64,000 bases of DNA. Source: Homalodisca vitripennis. Taxonomy: Eukaryota; Arthropoda; Insecta; Hemiptera; Cicadellidae. A program made the position numbers and the translations under genes. The stretch's first letter is position 1; each line of letters opens with the position of its first letter. The notes beneath the pieces are model-generated. The model did no database searches and was not told where the DNA came from. It saw only the letters and a list, made by a program, of their open reading frames with translations. Positions 1-12,369 of this stretch are shown in pieces. The DNA is taken from contig NC_060210.1 of assembly GCF_021130785.1 (NCBI RefSeq), positions 186,065,001 to 186,129,000 on the forward strand, in the 5' to 3' direction.

Positions 1-142
1 ATGTATATAAAAAGTATTTTGTTTAAATATTTATTGAAGTTTAAGTAAAAGAATATCAGACAATTTTTTTCTAAAAATTTGGAATAGAAAGCATTGAAAA
101 TTGTCTGTCCAAAAAAATCATACGAGAATCCAGTTGCCGTAC

Positions 143-388
143 CTGAGGGCAGATAAAAGTGACATCCCTGATCTTGCCGGTGGGCACAAGGAAATAGTAC
201 TGTGGACTGAGAACGTCACGGCCTAGATCGTAGATCTTGACAAAGTCGGCAGTGACGAGAGCTAGAGTAGTCTGCGAACCAGGCAGCCAGATAGCTCGGA
301 TGATGAAGTTGCCTGTCTCCAGCTGCGGATGCAACACCAGGTGTTCAGCCACCGAACCACAGGGGTGGAACGTCAACACGTGACAGTC
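143..388 (-). CDS. UBR4: UBR4 exon 34 (residues 2025-2106), last exon in the window
   Basis: Acceptor TTCCAG|GACTGT, donor CTCAG|GTACGG, phase 0 to 0. [12 protein letters not shown] and [10 protein letters not shown] are beta-propeller-like strands conserved in UBR4. The gene continues past position 1. Confidence 0.96.
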
Positions 389-3300
389 CTGGAAATGTGT
401 GTCAGTTCATAAGCATCGGATACAAGAACATGTTATAAGCGACAAGGAAGAAATTTATTCCAAAACTGGAAAGGTGAAATAAGTTGAACAAGTGTTACCT
501 TGAGACCACAGACAGCAAGGAAGTCCTCATTCCAAGGGTTGCCTGTGAGTGACAACACTGTGAAGGGTACGGAAGCCGAGGCTAGACGAGTGAGAGTCAG
601 CTTGCGCTTCGACGAGTCAGCCTGCTTCAGCAGCGCACTCAGCTGCAGCACCGTGATCTTGCCCTTTTCGTGGGATACTGCTGTTGACAAACCACACAGG
701 CTAGGCCAGTTCAACTACATTATGAGGTATTCCAAATCAGAGCTATCTTTTGGAGAAAAATCAAACATAATAACAGATGCAAAGAAGATGATCAACTAGT
801 TGTAAACATATGTCATTTACAATAATCAGACTGCCATTTCACTTTTATTCACACCATTCAATATTTATTGAGTGTTGTAAAGGTATGGAACTATCTAATA
901 ACTTTTTAACGTTTAACATATAAACAGTGAATCTATGTATATCAGCTATATGTACACATACATATGTAATCCTGCATTTTATCAAGAGAACAGTTAATGA
1001 TGAGTCTGCAGAAAATACTGAATAATTGTGATCATCTGTTAATAATAAACAACTGTTTACAGTTTTGTACAAAAAATGAAGCGATTGTACTAACACAAAT
1101 GATAAAAACAACACAAAAATAAGTAAAAAATACCGGGATTTGTTACAGAAATTTGTTTAAATCTTCAACAAATTCTTAATGTGCAAATATGATTCACATT
1201 TTTGTAACAGTATGACAGAAACTTAAAATTAGGTTTGTAATGCTTGCTTATAAGATGTATTTCAAATAAAATTTTCTGAGAAAAATAAACATACAAAAAG
1301 CCAAAGCAGACAATATTTTATTAATCTGTTTGCTTTCTACAATAATTATCTGGCAAAGACCATTATAACTAAGCATGGTACAATCTTTTATACAAACTTG
1401 CAGCAAACATTACATACACTTGGTAGAAAATTGAATACAACTGTATGAATCAGCTACTATTAATTCTGCATCGAGTAAGAGAACCCTACAGATTTATACA
1501 GTTATAGATATACGAAACATACCCAAGTGTTGCCTCTTGCCATGGGGTGATGCCAGACAACACATTGCTACACGTCTGATCATGTGAGCTGACAGCAGCT
1601 GTCTGATAGTCTGGCCCTGGTCTCCTGTGTAATTCTACAGATTTATATAATTATAGATATACGAAACATACCCAAGTGTTGCCTCTTGCCGTGAGGTGAT
1701 GCCAGACAACACATTGCTACACGTCTGATCATGTGAGCTGACAGCAGCTGTCTGATAGTCTGGCCCTGGTCTCCTGTGTAATTCTACAGATTTATATAAT
1801 TATAGATATACGAAACATACCCAAGTGTTGCCTCTTGCCGTGGGGTGATGCCAGACAACACATTGCTACACGTCTGATCATGTGAGCTGACAGCAGCTGT
1901 CTGATAGTCTGGCCCTGGTCTCCTGTGTAATTCTACAGATTTATATAATTATAGATATACGAAACATACCCAAGTGATGCCTCTTGCCGTGGGGTGATGC
2001 CAGACAACATATTGCTACACGTCTGATCATGTGTGAGCTGACAGCAGCTGTCTGATAGTCTGGCCCTGGTCTCCTGTGTAATTCTACAGATTTATATAAT
2101 TATAGATATACGAAACATACCCAAGTGTTGCCTCTTGCCGTGAGGTGATGCCAGACAACACATTGCTACACGTCTGATCATGTGAGCTGACAGCAGCTGT
2201 CTGATAGTCTGGCCCTGGTCTCCTGTGTAATTCTACAGATTTATATAATTATAGATATACGAAACATACCCAAGTGTTGCCTCTTGCCGTGGGGTGATGC
2301 CAGACAACACATTGCTACACGTCTGATCATGTGAGCTGACAGCAGCTGTCTGATAGTCTGGCCCTGGTCTCCTGTGTAATTCTACAGATTTATATAATTA
2401 TAGATATACGAAACATACCCAAGTGATGCCTCTTGCCGTGGGGTTGATGCCAGACAACATATTGCTACACGTCTGATCATGTGAGCTGACAGCAGCTGTC
2501 TGATAGTCTGGCCCTGGTCTCCTGTGTAATTCTACAGATTTATATAATTATAGATATACGAAACATACCCAAGTGTTGCCTCTTGCCGTGGGGTGATGCC
2601 AGACAACACATTGCTACACGTCTGATCATGTGAGCTGACAGCAGCTGTCTGATAGTCTGGCCCTGGTCTCCTGTGTAATTCTACAGATTTATATAATTAT
2701 AGATATACGAAACATACCCAAGTGTTGCCTCTTGCCATGGGGTGATGCCAGACAACACATTGCTACACGTCTGATCATGTGAGCTGACAGCAGCTGTCTG
2801 ATAGTCTGGCCCTGGTCTCCTGTGTAATTCATCCTACCGTTTTCAAATGCTCCCTCTTGTGAGCCTAGAGTGGGGACCTGTAACAAGACAGAGATTGATT
2901 AGATAAGACGGAATAAGGAATTCAGTCACTAAAATGGGATTAGGAAATAACCTGTAAAAACCCTTCCCACGCTGTAGACGGATATATTAGAATGGTAGAA
3001 TTTGACCAAAACACCAAATACAGTTATATCCAATATTAGAGATTATTGTCTCGTGGAGTTTTTTAGTTTACAAAAAGCCATTGAAATCCCCGGTGCACGC
3101 TCCGTGCTTATCGTGGTTGCCAAGGAAGAATTTATAAACGACCTCCACTCTGTGGCAGGGGGAAGGGAGCGCCCTTTGTCTAACTCCGACCACCTACTCG
3201 TCAATTCTGTGTCTCCTACAAAGCTATAACCAAACATATCCGTGGAATGTATTACTGCTTTCTCTGTTGTAATTAGCGTGTGCGTCTTCAATGTATCTTA

Positions 3301-6300
3301 TTATTCTTCAACGTGTGGTAGTGTTTTGAATAGTAAATAGTTCTTTTTTATTTTTATAAATAAATATGCTAATTATTTTAGTTTAAATACCCAGTGCTTA
3401 CACTTTTTTTGCTTTTACCTTTTATAATTTAGTTATAATAAAAATTAGCTTTGAACTTAAAGAAACAACATTTTTTACTTGTCTTGGTGTTATAGGAAAG
3501 TTAATAGATTTATTAGTGGCGTGCGTAGGGTTAAGATTTTTTCAGATATTTGTCATTGTTCAAAAATACAAAAAAGTTTGATATTATTTTTTAAATTAAT
3601 CAATAACCAAAAATTTTGTCTGAAAACATCCTGCTACCTTCAAAATTCTTGTATTGTCAAAACAAATTTGAAACAAAGAGCTTGTTTCCAATAGAATCAA
3701 AAGGCACCAGTTAAGATGGGTCAAACATATGGATGGACAACCAGAAGTTGCCAAAGAAGGTAAGTGAAAGGATACTGGAATTAAGAGACTAAGTAAAAGT
3801 TAGTTTGTTGGAAGAGATAAACTAAAATATGAAGGTGGAGGGAAAGAATGCTAAGAGAAAGTTGTTAGAACAATAGGAGATTGATAGGACTTGCAGAAGC
3901 CAAGCAGAAATAAAAAAGAGTATTATTTGTGTATACCAGAACTCCATGTAGTATACAGATTGATTAGAAAAAGAAACACAGATATCCATTAACAGAGATC
4001 TTCTAGATATCTATATTGTCATCAACTCAAATATCTAGTGTTCGAATACATGAATTAGAAGTAAGCAGCCGCCAGAGTATAATTAAACTACTAGATTACT
4101 ATGTTAGTTACATGTTCCCAACACTTATTCCTATCACATTTATGATTTTCAAAAATGCGTTTCGGTATGCGTTTTTTCTGTACTGTAATATTATGTGTTA
4201 TGTGTTACTCACCATGAGCTGGTCTGTGGTCTCAAAACGTTTGTCGGCTGTGTGCAGCTGGTTGAGCGCCGCCTGGGCTCGATGATAACACCCGACTGGA
4301 GACTGTCTAGAGCAAGCAGCCTCCACTGCTGGCATCAAGCTCTGGAGCAGCTCCAGGAGAGGGCTCACAATGCTGCCCTCTGTCCAGATCATACTGGTCA
4401 GAGTGTCCGAGAATACATCTACACACATACAACACAATTTATTTATCTATAGATATAAAAAGCCACTAACACAGAACGGCTTCATAAAACTGTTGGTATA
4501 TAATATTGAAAGAGTGCTTGGACTAGAGGTCTTAGAGTAGTAAATATTAAATGTTGACATGATAAATGCATTATGGGGATCATATTACATCCACCATCTG
4601 AAACCAACTTTTATTTCTTAAAATAAAACTTAATGTTTCATTCTTGAATTTTGTATAAGGTTATACAAGGAATAATTCTGCAGTAATTTAAAAACTTATT
4701 GTTCTCTTGGACAGTAACATGAAACAATTCAAAATCAATACAATTTATGTGTTTTTTGAAGATTTCTTCAAGAATTTGAAAGTATAATTAATAAACTTTC
4801 AAATACTTGTGTCTGTTTACACGTAAACATTTAAACTCTCTTTTTGCAGACAGTAAAACCAATTTTCAAGCTATTGCTATTACAATAAGACGGTTGGTAA
4901 AAGGTAAAATAGATATTTAAAAATACATAAGTCAAATTATCTACAGATTTTAACATCTGAAACAGAATCACTGGGGTGAGTGCCAAAACAAAAATGGCCA
5001 AGTGCAGGGAAGTGAAGTGAGGTTCCTAAGGACATGAACAATGGGGAAAACTTACAAAGAATAGGGAATGAGTTGTTGGAACGAAGACTCACTGCAACTT
5101 AACAAAGAAAGCGATGACGCAAGTGATACAGAAATGGAGGTCAAGTACACGCGAAAGAGGAGTGGTAAGGAATCCTACTACTCATGGAACCATGAAAATG
5201 AGAATGCTAGAAGGAGTATGTTAATTGACTAGAACAGATAAATATTGTGGAGATGAGTATGTACTAAGTGGACCTGATGAAATGCTGGAACCTTCTAGAT
5301 TTTTTTAAGGAAAAGGCCAATCCTCTTTTAAGCCTTATTCTACTCGTCCTCATGGGCCACTAGCCTGTGCGAGGATCTTATCCAACAATATAAGGACAGT
5401 CAATACAATGCAGATGGTACTGATAAAAAGTGCAACGGTCACAGACATGCTTTGAACCTGCACTATCTCTAACTCACATCCAAAATCCAAAAGCCACCAG
5501 CACTCCCAATGATGAATTTAGGATGATTACAATCACTATTAAAGCTGTTGATATTAATTTTAAACATGCTTATGACAATATAATAAACAAGATAGTGATT
5601 TTACTAACTAGTCTAATTTGTTAAACAAAAGAGTTCAAATGTTTATTCTTATTTAAGTGGAGTTGTTCAGCTAACTACATTTCCTTATGTTAAGGGTAAC
5701 TAAACAAAAAATTAAGGAAAGCCTAACATTTTGGATACAAACTAGCGTAGAAATCAGGTCAGGTGCTCTGTTCTCAAACTATTTATACAGTAAACAGCAA
5801 CTGACCTAGCTGTTTGGCGAGTGTGGCGATACGATGGCGGTCGCGGGGCAGGCTGCGAGGTTCGCCTCCACGTTCCGGCAAGGTGGGGGAGGAGGGGCGC
5901 CGCCGCAGCGAGCTGGTCAGCTCCATCCCCATGTTGACGGTGTTGGTTGTGGATGATGCCTGTCCGGGTAGGTTCTCTGCCTGTGATTGTGGGCTGCGCT
6001 TTACCAGAGCCTGCCACATACCATCACACTCAGTTCACAGGATATTAATACCGGTTCAGAGTTTTGTGAAATTAAACTTAACCTATTTTTTGCTCATAAT
6101 AAACTTAAACATAGCTATTATGTAAGTACTCTTCTTTTCAAATTCATATGTAAATTTAATGACCGAGCAAAGCGAAATCAGCAAATCATTTTGGTCCGAA
6201 TATGTTTTATTTGTGGGTGTAGAGATGTATGTCTGTGTAGGATTGTCTACATCGTGTACATTTGAGAGATTTAGCACCAAGGTTGGTCTATTACTACAGG

Positions 6301-9300
6301 GTTGCTACACATTCCCTGGAATAAAATTCCCTGAGATTTCCAAGTATTTTAGACCAAACTCCAGGAATTTTCCAACATATCAGAGGAGATTGAGTATAAT
6401 AATTTGATGAAAAGTAACAACTTTTAATAGTACTTTAAGCCATAACAGTAAAGTTTCACGCAATGTCTGAATAAATGAAACCATATAAGTGGTACTTATA
6501 AAAAAGAAGAATTACGAAGATTAAAATAAATGTTTATGTGTTGCATAAAATTAAACAATTAAAAAATTGTATTTCTCAAGTACAGTTCTCTTTTTGATTA
6601 CCAGTTTGTTATATTTATTGCTGTGTTATCAGCAGCTCTCTTTTTAACAGCTTGAAAAAAGCAACAGACTCGTGGCAGCGGTGCATGTACAGAAATTCAG
6701 AACTGGAAGCATAATATTTCTTACACAATTACGATAATTTATGTATAATTATAATAACTTGTTTGGTTAAAAAATTAATATTAAAAATTCAAATCAAATT
6801 TGATTGCATAAAAATGCACCTCCATTACTTCTATTTATTTACCAAATTTCGTTCATATTTTTCTAAACAAATAAACATACAATTGTGGTAGTGGAACTAA
6901 AATTTTCCATCACAGTGCAAGAGTTTGACAAATTTTATTAATAAAAAAATCAGATGGATTTTTATATTTCTTCACTATTTTATTCTAACTTATAGAATAA
7001 AATACAAAATGTTGGCAACAACCATAGATAACACTTATGTATTTTAAATTATGTAACAACAGTGAAAACAATCTTTTCTAGAACTTGATTTCACAAAAAT
7101 AAATAATAATTACTGACAAACGTGTAATGATACTGGTTACTGAAAAAGCCCTGGTTTTAACTTTGAATTGGAATTTTCTCTTCAGAAGTTTGACAGGAAC
7201 TGACCTGACATGAGCCGTTCTCCTTCGCACCGCAGTCACAGAAGAAGTTTCCGTACTTGGCATACGTAACGTCGTGGTTGCGGTGACACACACGTGCACA
7301 CACTGTACACACCCCTACACCGTCCACCATCTTGCAAGTATGGCAGTGGTACCAGTGCTGGTTCATGAACTCTTTCTGGGTGATGGTGAACGTACACAGC
7401 TTGTTACATAGGCTATCTTCATCCTGAACACCAAAACATATCAGTTAGTACAGCAAAAAGTGGTAGTGGAGTCAAGTAAATCATGTTAAACCTTGTTAAG
7501 CGTCAACAAATTAATTTCTATTTGCAATACAGCTGATACCCTCACTGTCAGTTTTCTTGTTTGAATATACAAGTGTGTCAAATACTGCAAGGAGAATTTT
7601 ATTGAAAGCACAAAAATATCCTACAAGAGGTAATGAGCTGAATAATGTGCATCTTTTTAACTAAACATGACTACAAGTATTTAGTTAATCTCAATATTAA
7701 TTTTATTCACACAGGACTCTACATTGTGTACTTAAGTTATTACTATATAACACTTTCTACAACAAGCGTCTTTGTCACTGTACAGTAAGCGTACACATGG
7801 TTTTAATTAATACGGCTGAAAGCCAAGAGTTAATAGTAATCGATAGGAAAATCAGCAAGCTTACCTTGAAAACTTCCTACTATTGTCCAAAGAAAGAAAC
7901 AGGTAAATACACACAAGGTTCTGTCTTTATATATGTCTTTCAAATCAGTGGATCCTAGTAGGTTTTTAAAGTACACCTACAGATTTTTCTATCCATTAAA
8001 AACAGTGTAAATATGATTAACATGGGGTTAAAGTGTTAATGACAGAATTCCAATTAAAACTTTTTGCTTTTTCTCTTCAAAACGTCTACGTACCGAGTCA
8101 TCACCACCACTCTCATCGTCGTCGTCGTGTCCGAGGTCATCGGTCCACTCCTGGTCAAGGTCGGAAGGAGGAAGAGTATCACCGTCCCAAGGAGGAGAGC
8201 AGGCTCGACCTCCCGAAGGACAAAGTGCACTGACCACATCGCTCACGTAATTTACTAGGTAGCAGCATGCTTCAACCATACATCCGGCTTGTGCTGATCC
8301 TTCCAGCTGCGCCAGCACCTCCTTCTGGCACAGATATTGCTTGCTGCAACATACACAATTGTCAGTTTGCATGTACGGTGGAGAGCCTAGATTAGTGGTT
8401 TACAAAACGAGATCTAATATATATGACCTTCAGTTACAGAAAATGGGACTGCAGATAAGCGTAAAAAAATACAGTCTTCTGGTAAACAAAGTAAGGCATA
8501 GAATCTCCCAGGGTAGCGTCTGACCTTCTCTTCTTCAGTAGATTGATGTCTTCTCAGGTTATGGGTCTAATTACAGGACATGGTCACCTGAGAAAGCACC
8601 TTTATTGAGTCTGCATTCTTTCGGGAGGATCTGCTCTGTATATGTGTGACGAACAAGAGGAAACTGCCGAACATCTGCTCTTTTACTGTCCTGCAATAGC
8701 AAGGGAGCACTACGCCATATTTGGCAGTCTGGACAAGGATGGTGAATTTCCCCAGGAGGCCCTGATCGGTTGTTATCGGCAGTTTGTGCAACTGCTGAAA
8801 CCGTAAACTGGTTGGCCTCAAGGTATACTTCTGGGGTGCGCAAAATCAAATGTAATCAATGTTCTGTGTAACCATTGATTTATTACAGCACAATCATGCG
8901 TTTAATTTTAACCACTATTTCCAGTTTTTACATTTATAGTGTATAAATTTTCACAAGAGTATTCATTATTTTTCACCATTTTTAGATTTCACTCAGAGTA
9001 CTCATCTACCTTAGAAAATGTTATAAGACATAAGATGGTGAGAATTTGACTCCGAATACTCCCTTTGAAGCAGTTGGCAAGAAATATGTTAAGATGAAAG
9101 TTTGCTGTACTGTGCTTTTGAACTCCAAGTATCAATTCCAGCTCTAAATGTTCTTAGGTATTGAAAATACTTTTCAGTTAGAAACAAACACGTAAATAGT
9201 GTCATTGTTAGTATACTTTTAACTGTACAATTTTTAGTAAATATTAAGTATTAGATATAAAAGACAACATTACTATATAACTTTTACTACAAATTTAAAG

Positions 9301-12300
9301 ACTTATAAAACCCAATTTAGTTGTCTGACAGAAGTAGGCTCTCTGCTGTGTGATATATTTTCTTGATCGGAAAACAAGGCAAAATCAACTTTGGAACAAA
9401 AAATACTAAGAACAGAGTAAAGGCCATAAATAAACACTTTTTAACATATTTTCTCGATCTTGGCAAGAAGTCAAATTCAACATTGGTGTCAGAAAAATAT
9501 AATTCACCTCGAACCAGAAGTGCTCATAAAGGTGCAAAATCTTTGAAAGTGTGTGTGCAAAACCGTAAGTAACTGCTAATTAATTGGTTTTATAAATTTT
9601 AGGTAAAATCTTTTATGTAAAAGGCAAGGAAAATAAGTACCAGATTTCTAGCCACTGCACAGAGGCAGTGAACAGTTGTAGGTGGCCGCGACCAGAACCT
9701 GCGTCGGCCAGTGTTGCCATGACAACCATTAACTCCTTGAAGCCGACCCCCTCAGCTGTGGAGAGTAACTGGGAGCCAATCGGGATGAGAGCCTCCAGTA
9801 GCGTGACTGCTACCTCCTCTTTGGCAACATTCTCACTGCACAGACATTCAGGTCAAGATTATCAAATCCTATCTGTGGTCGCTTGAGAATGCACAATGTT
9901 TTAGTTTAAATTGAAAGGATAGAATATTTAAAAAATCAAAGTTGTTTTCTTTCACTTTGTCAATTTTTAATTTAAAACATCTGTTACCTTCTAAACAGCC
10001 CTCATATTCACTGAAGAAACAACAATAAGAATTATTTATTCACACAATAGAACACAAAGGTTTTCTGTGCAAGTTAAAATATCAATATAAAAAGTAATTC
10101 TAGAAAAGCAACAGAACAGAACTGTTTACAATAGAGCATATAATCTACATGTAAAACAAAGTACATTTTTTAACAATTTTTTAATTATTCCCACTACAAA
10201 AACAATTGGTCTCATCAAGACATTGATATCACAAGAACTTCTTGGAGACTGTAGAATGTGTTCCCGATCAAGTAAGCCTTCAAATAATTTTTGAAACTGT
10301 TTAAACTTGTTTGAATTTTTATTGGGACCAAAATAAAAAATTGAGTTTTTTTAAAAGGTTGAGTCTGAAATTAGCACCTTTCTGTTCCGTGTGTTATGAT
10401 CATGATGTAAATGTGGAACAAGATTTTTATTTTGAAAAACAACCATTGTTGAATGAAAAATGAGAAGGGAGACCAAGGTTAGGATCCCCATCTGGTCTCA
10501 TTCCCCAGACGACCCTCAACGCTCCTTTGAAGAGTGATTACTCTATTAAAGTTGATGACACTAGAAAATCCCTAAAATACTATTCTGTAACTTGACTCAA
10601 ATAAGCCTAAGCAATACAAAGCAGTGATAGAATCCGGAATGCCAGACTTCAATTACCTGTTCTCACTGATGATGTAGAGGGTAAGGTACTGCAGCAACAG
10701 TTGGTTCTCCTGGAGCAGTTTGGAGTCAGAAGCGGGTTTTGTTGTAGATGTGCCCGCCGGGGTGGTGGGAGCAGTGGTGGTCGGTGCTGTGGAGGTGGCA
10801 GGGGGGTCAGTAGCCACCGCATTCGTGCTGGTAGTAGTGTCTGTCACAGTACTGCTACTGCCACTAGTTACCGGTGGCTTGGCAGGACCCAGTATCACGT
10901 GACGCAGCCAATTGATCAGCTGGTTCCTCTCCACTGCCGCCAGGTTCAGCATCGATGCTCGTAGTCTCTCCAGCGCTACATCACCGGGGTTCTTTTCAGC
11001 TGTAAGTTAGAGTAAAGGTTAGATTTTCAATTATTTGTAAGGTTTCCAGTTATTCCTTAACGTCAATGATTAGTAACCAGAAAAAATTCTAGAGTCTACA
11101 CTAGAGCAGAAGCTCAAACATACAACATATGAAAAATTAGGTCTTAAACCGAGCTTAAATATGTGAATCAACCCCACATCATAACGTTTCATTTTAGAAA
11201 AACATCTAAACTATGAAGAGTATCTGTAAACCAATACACTGGGGCACTTTCTCCAAAGTAGAAACCAATATGTTTCTCACATGAAAAGTAATCTTAAAAA
11301 CAAAGCACAATAATATAGTGTAGTCAGGCATCAATTAAAGTGGTTAGTAATAGTATCCAAGTCGCTTAAAATTGTGTGAACCATGAATGCATGACTCACC
11401 GTAGGCAAAGTATATTGCCTTATTATAAACTACAATCTAAAAAGTTATAATCCAAACATTTTGCAATGGATCGAATCGCTTTAAGAAACCTTTGAACTTT
11501 TTTTATATTCAAACAAATTAAAAGTTACTCAAACACTACATGACATGGTTTTTGTTATATCAAATTATTGAATTTTGTCTGTTTATATAGTTTTATTCAG
11601 TCTCCCCTGGTAGTGTTTAGATGTTGATTGTAACTATTATTTTGTTTAAAATAACTGCATTTACAAAAATTCATGTGTACGCATACCATTAATTTATAAT
11701 CCAAACCACCTCCTTTTGCCAAATGAAAGCGTTAAGTATGCGCTCACGTATACAGTGTTGTCTACATGTAAAAGGCGGTCGCCAGTACCGGTTAAGCTTT
11801 AAAAATGTTTTTGTTGTATGTTATTTCTTCTTTTATGCAACAGATAATCAATTTAACTTAGGCCAGAAATAATCTGTTTAAACCTCTAAATGTTTGAAAC
11901 GAGATGCGAATTTTCTTCAGGGCTTCAGGCTTAAATTATACATGGGATTCCTGAGCTGTCAAAAGAGGTATTGCTTTACACTTACCAGCATTTTATTACT
12001 TAACTAGCTGTTACCCGCGGCTTCGCACGCAAATCTTAGAACCAAAGTCCTTATATTACTTAGTAAAAGCAATTATGATGTAATATGATGGGTGTCCTAT
12101 AAAAATTTTAAAACGTAAGTAGGCATACATCAGGTAGATATTATCATGTTTGGCACGTGTAGGAGCATTTCTGGTTCTAATTAATTATATACATAACGTC
12201 TCGGAAACTTACTTCGGTCAAAAAAGCGTATATTTCCAGTCCTTGTCATATATTTCAGGTATAAGATATTTCCAGTACTATAGTAGAGTTTGCCTTGTTG

Positions 12301-12313
12301 TTCTGACGAAGAA

Positions 12314-12369
<56 letters not shown>

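Noticed and set aside
1486..2830. CRISPR-like array
   Set aside because: Units are contiguous near-identical 149-bp blocks without unique spacers, they contain a UBR4 exon, and the genome is eukaryotic.
3710..3960. LINE reverse-transcriptase tail
   Set aside because: Only a weak RW-K-like match with many stops; not enough to annotate.
5390..5520. tRNA-derived SINE
   Set aside because: TTTGAACCTGCACT hints at a B-box-like word but no A box at the right spacing or tRNA fold could be drawn.
5814..6125. Plus-strand 103-codon ORF
   Set aside because: Antisense shadow of UBR4 exon 30.
8033..8258. Plus-strand ORFs rich in His and Arg
   Set aside because: Antisense shadows of the acidic UBR4 exon 28.
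10701..10964. Gly/Val-rich plus-strand ORFs
   Set aside because: Antisense of the Thr/Ser/Pro-rich UBR4 exon 26.
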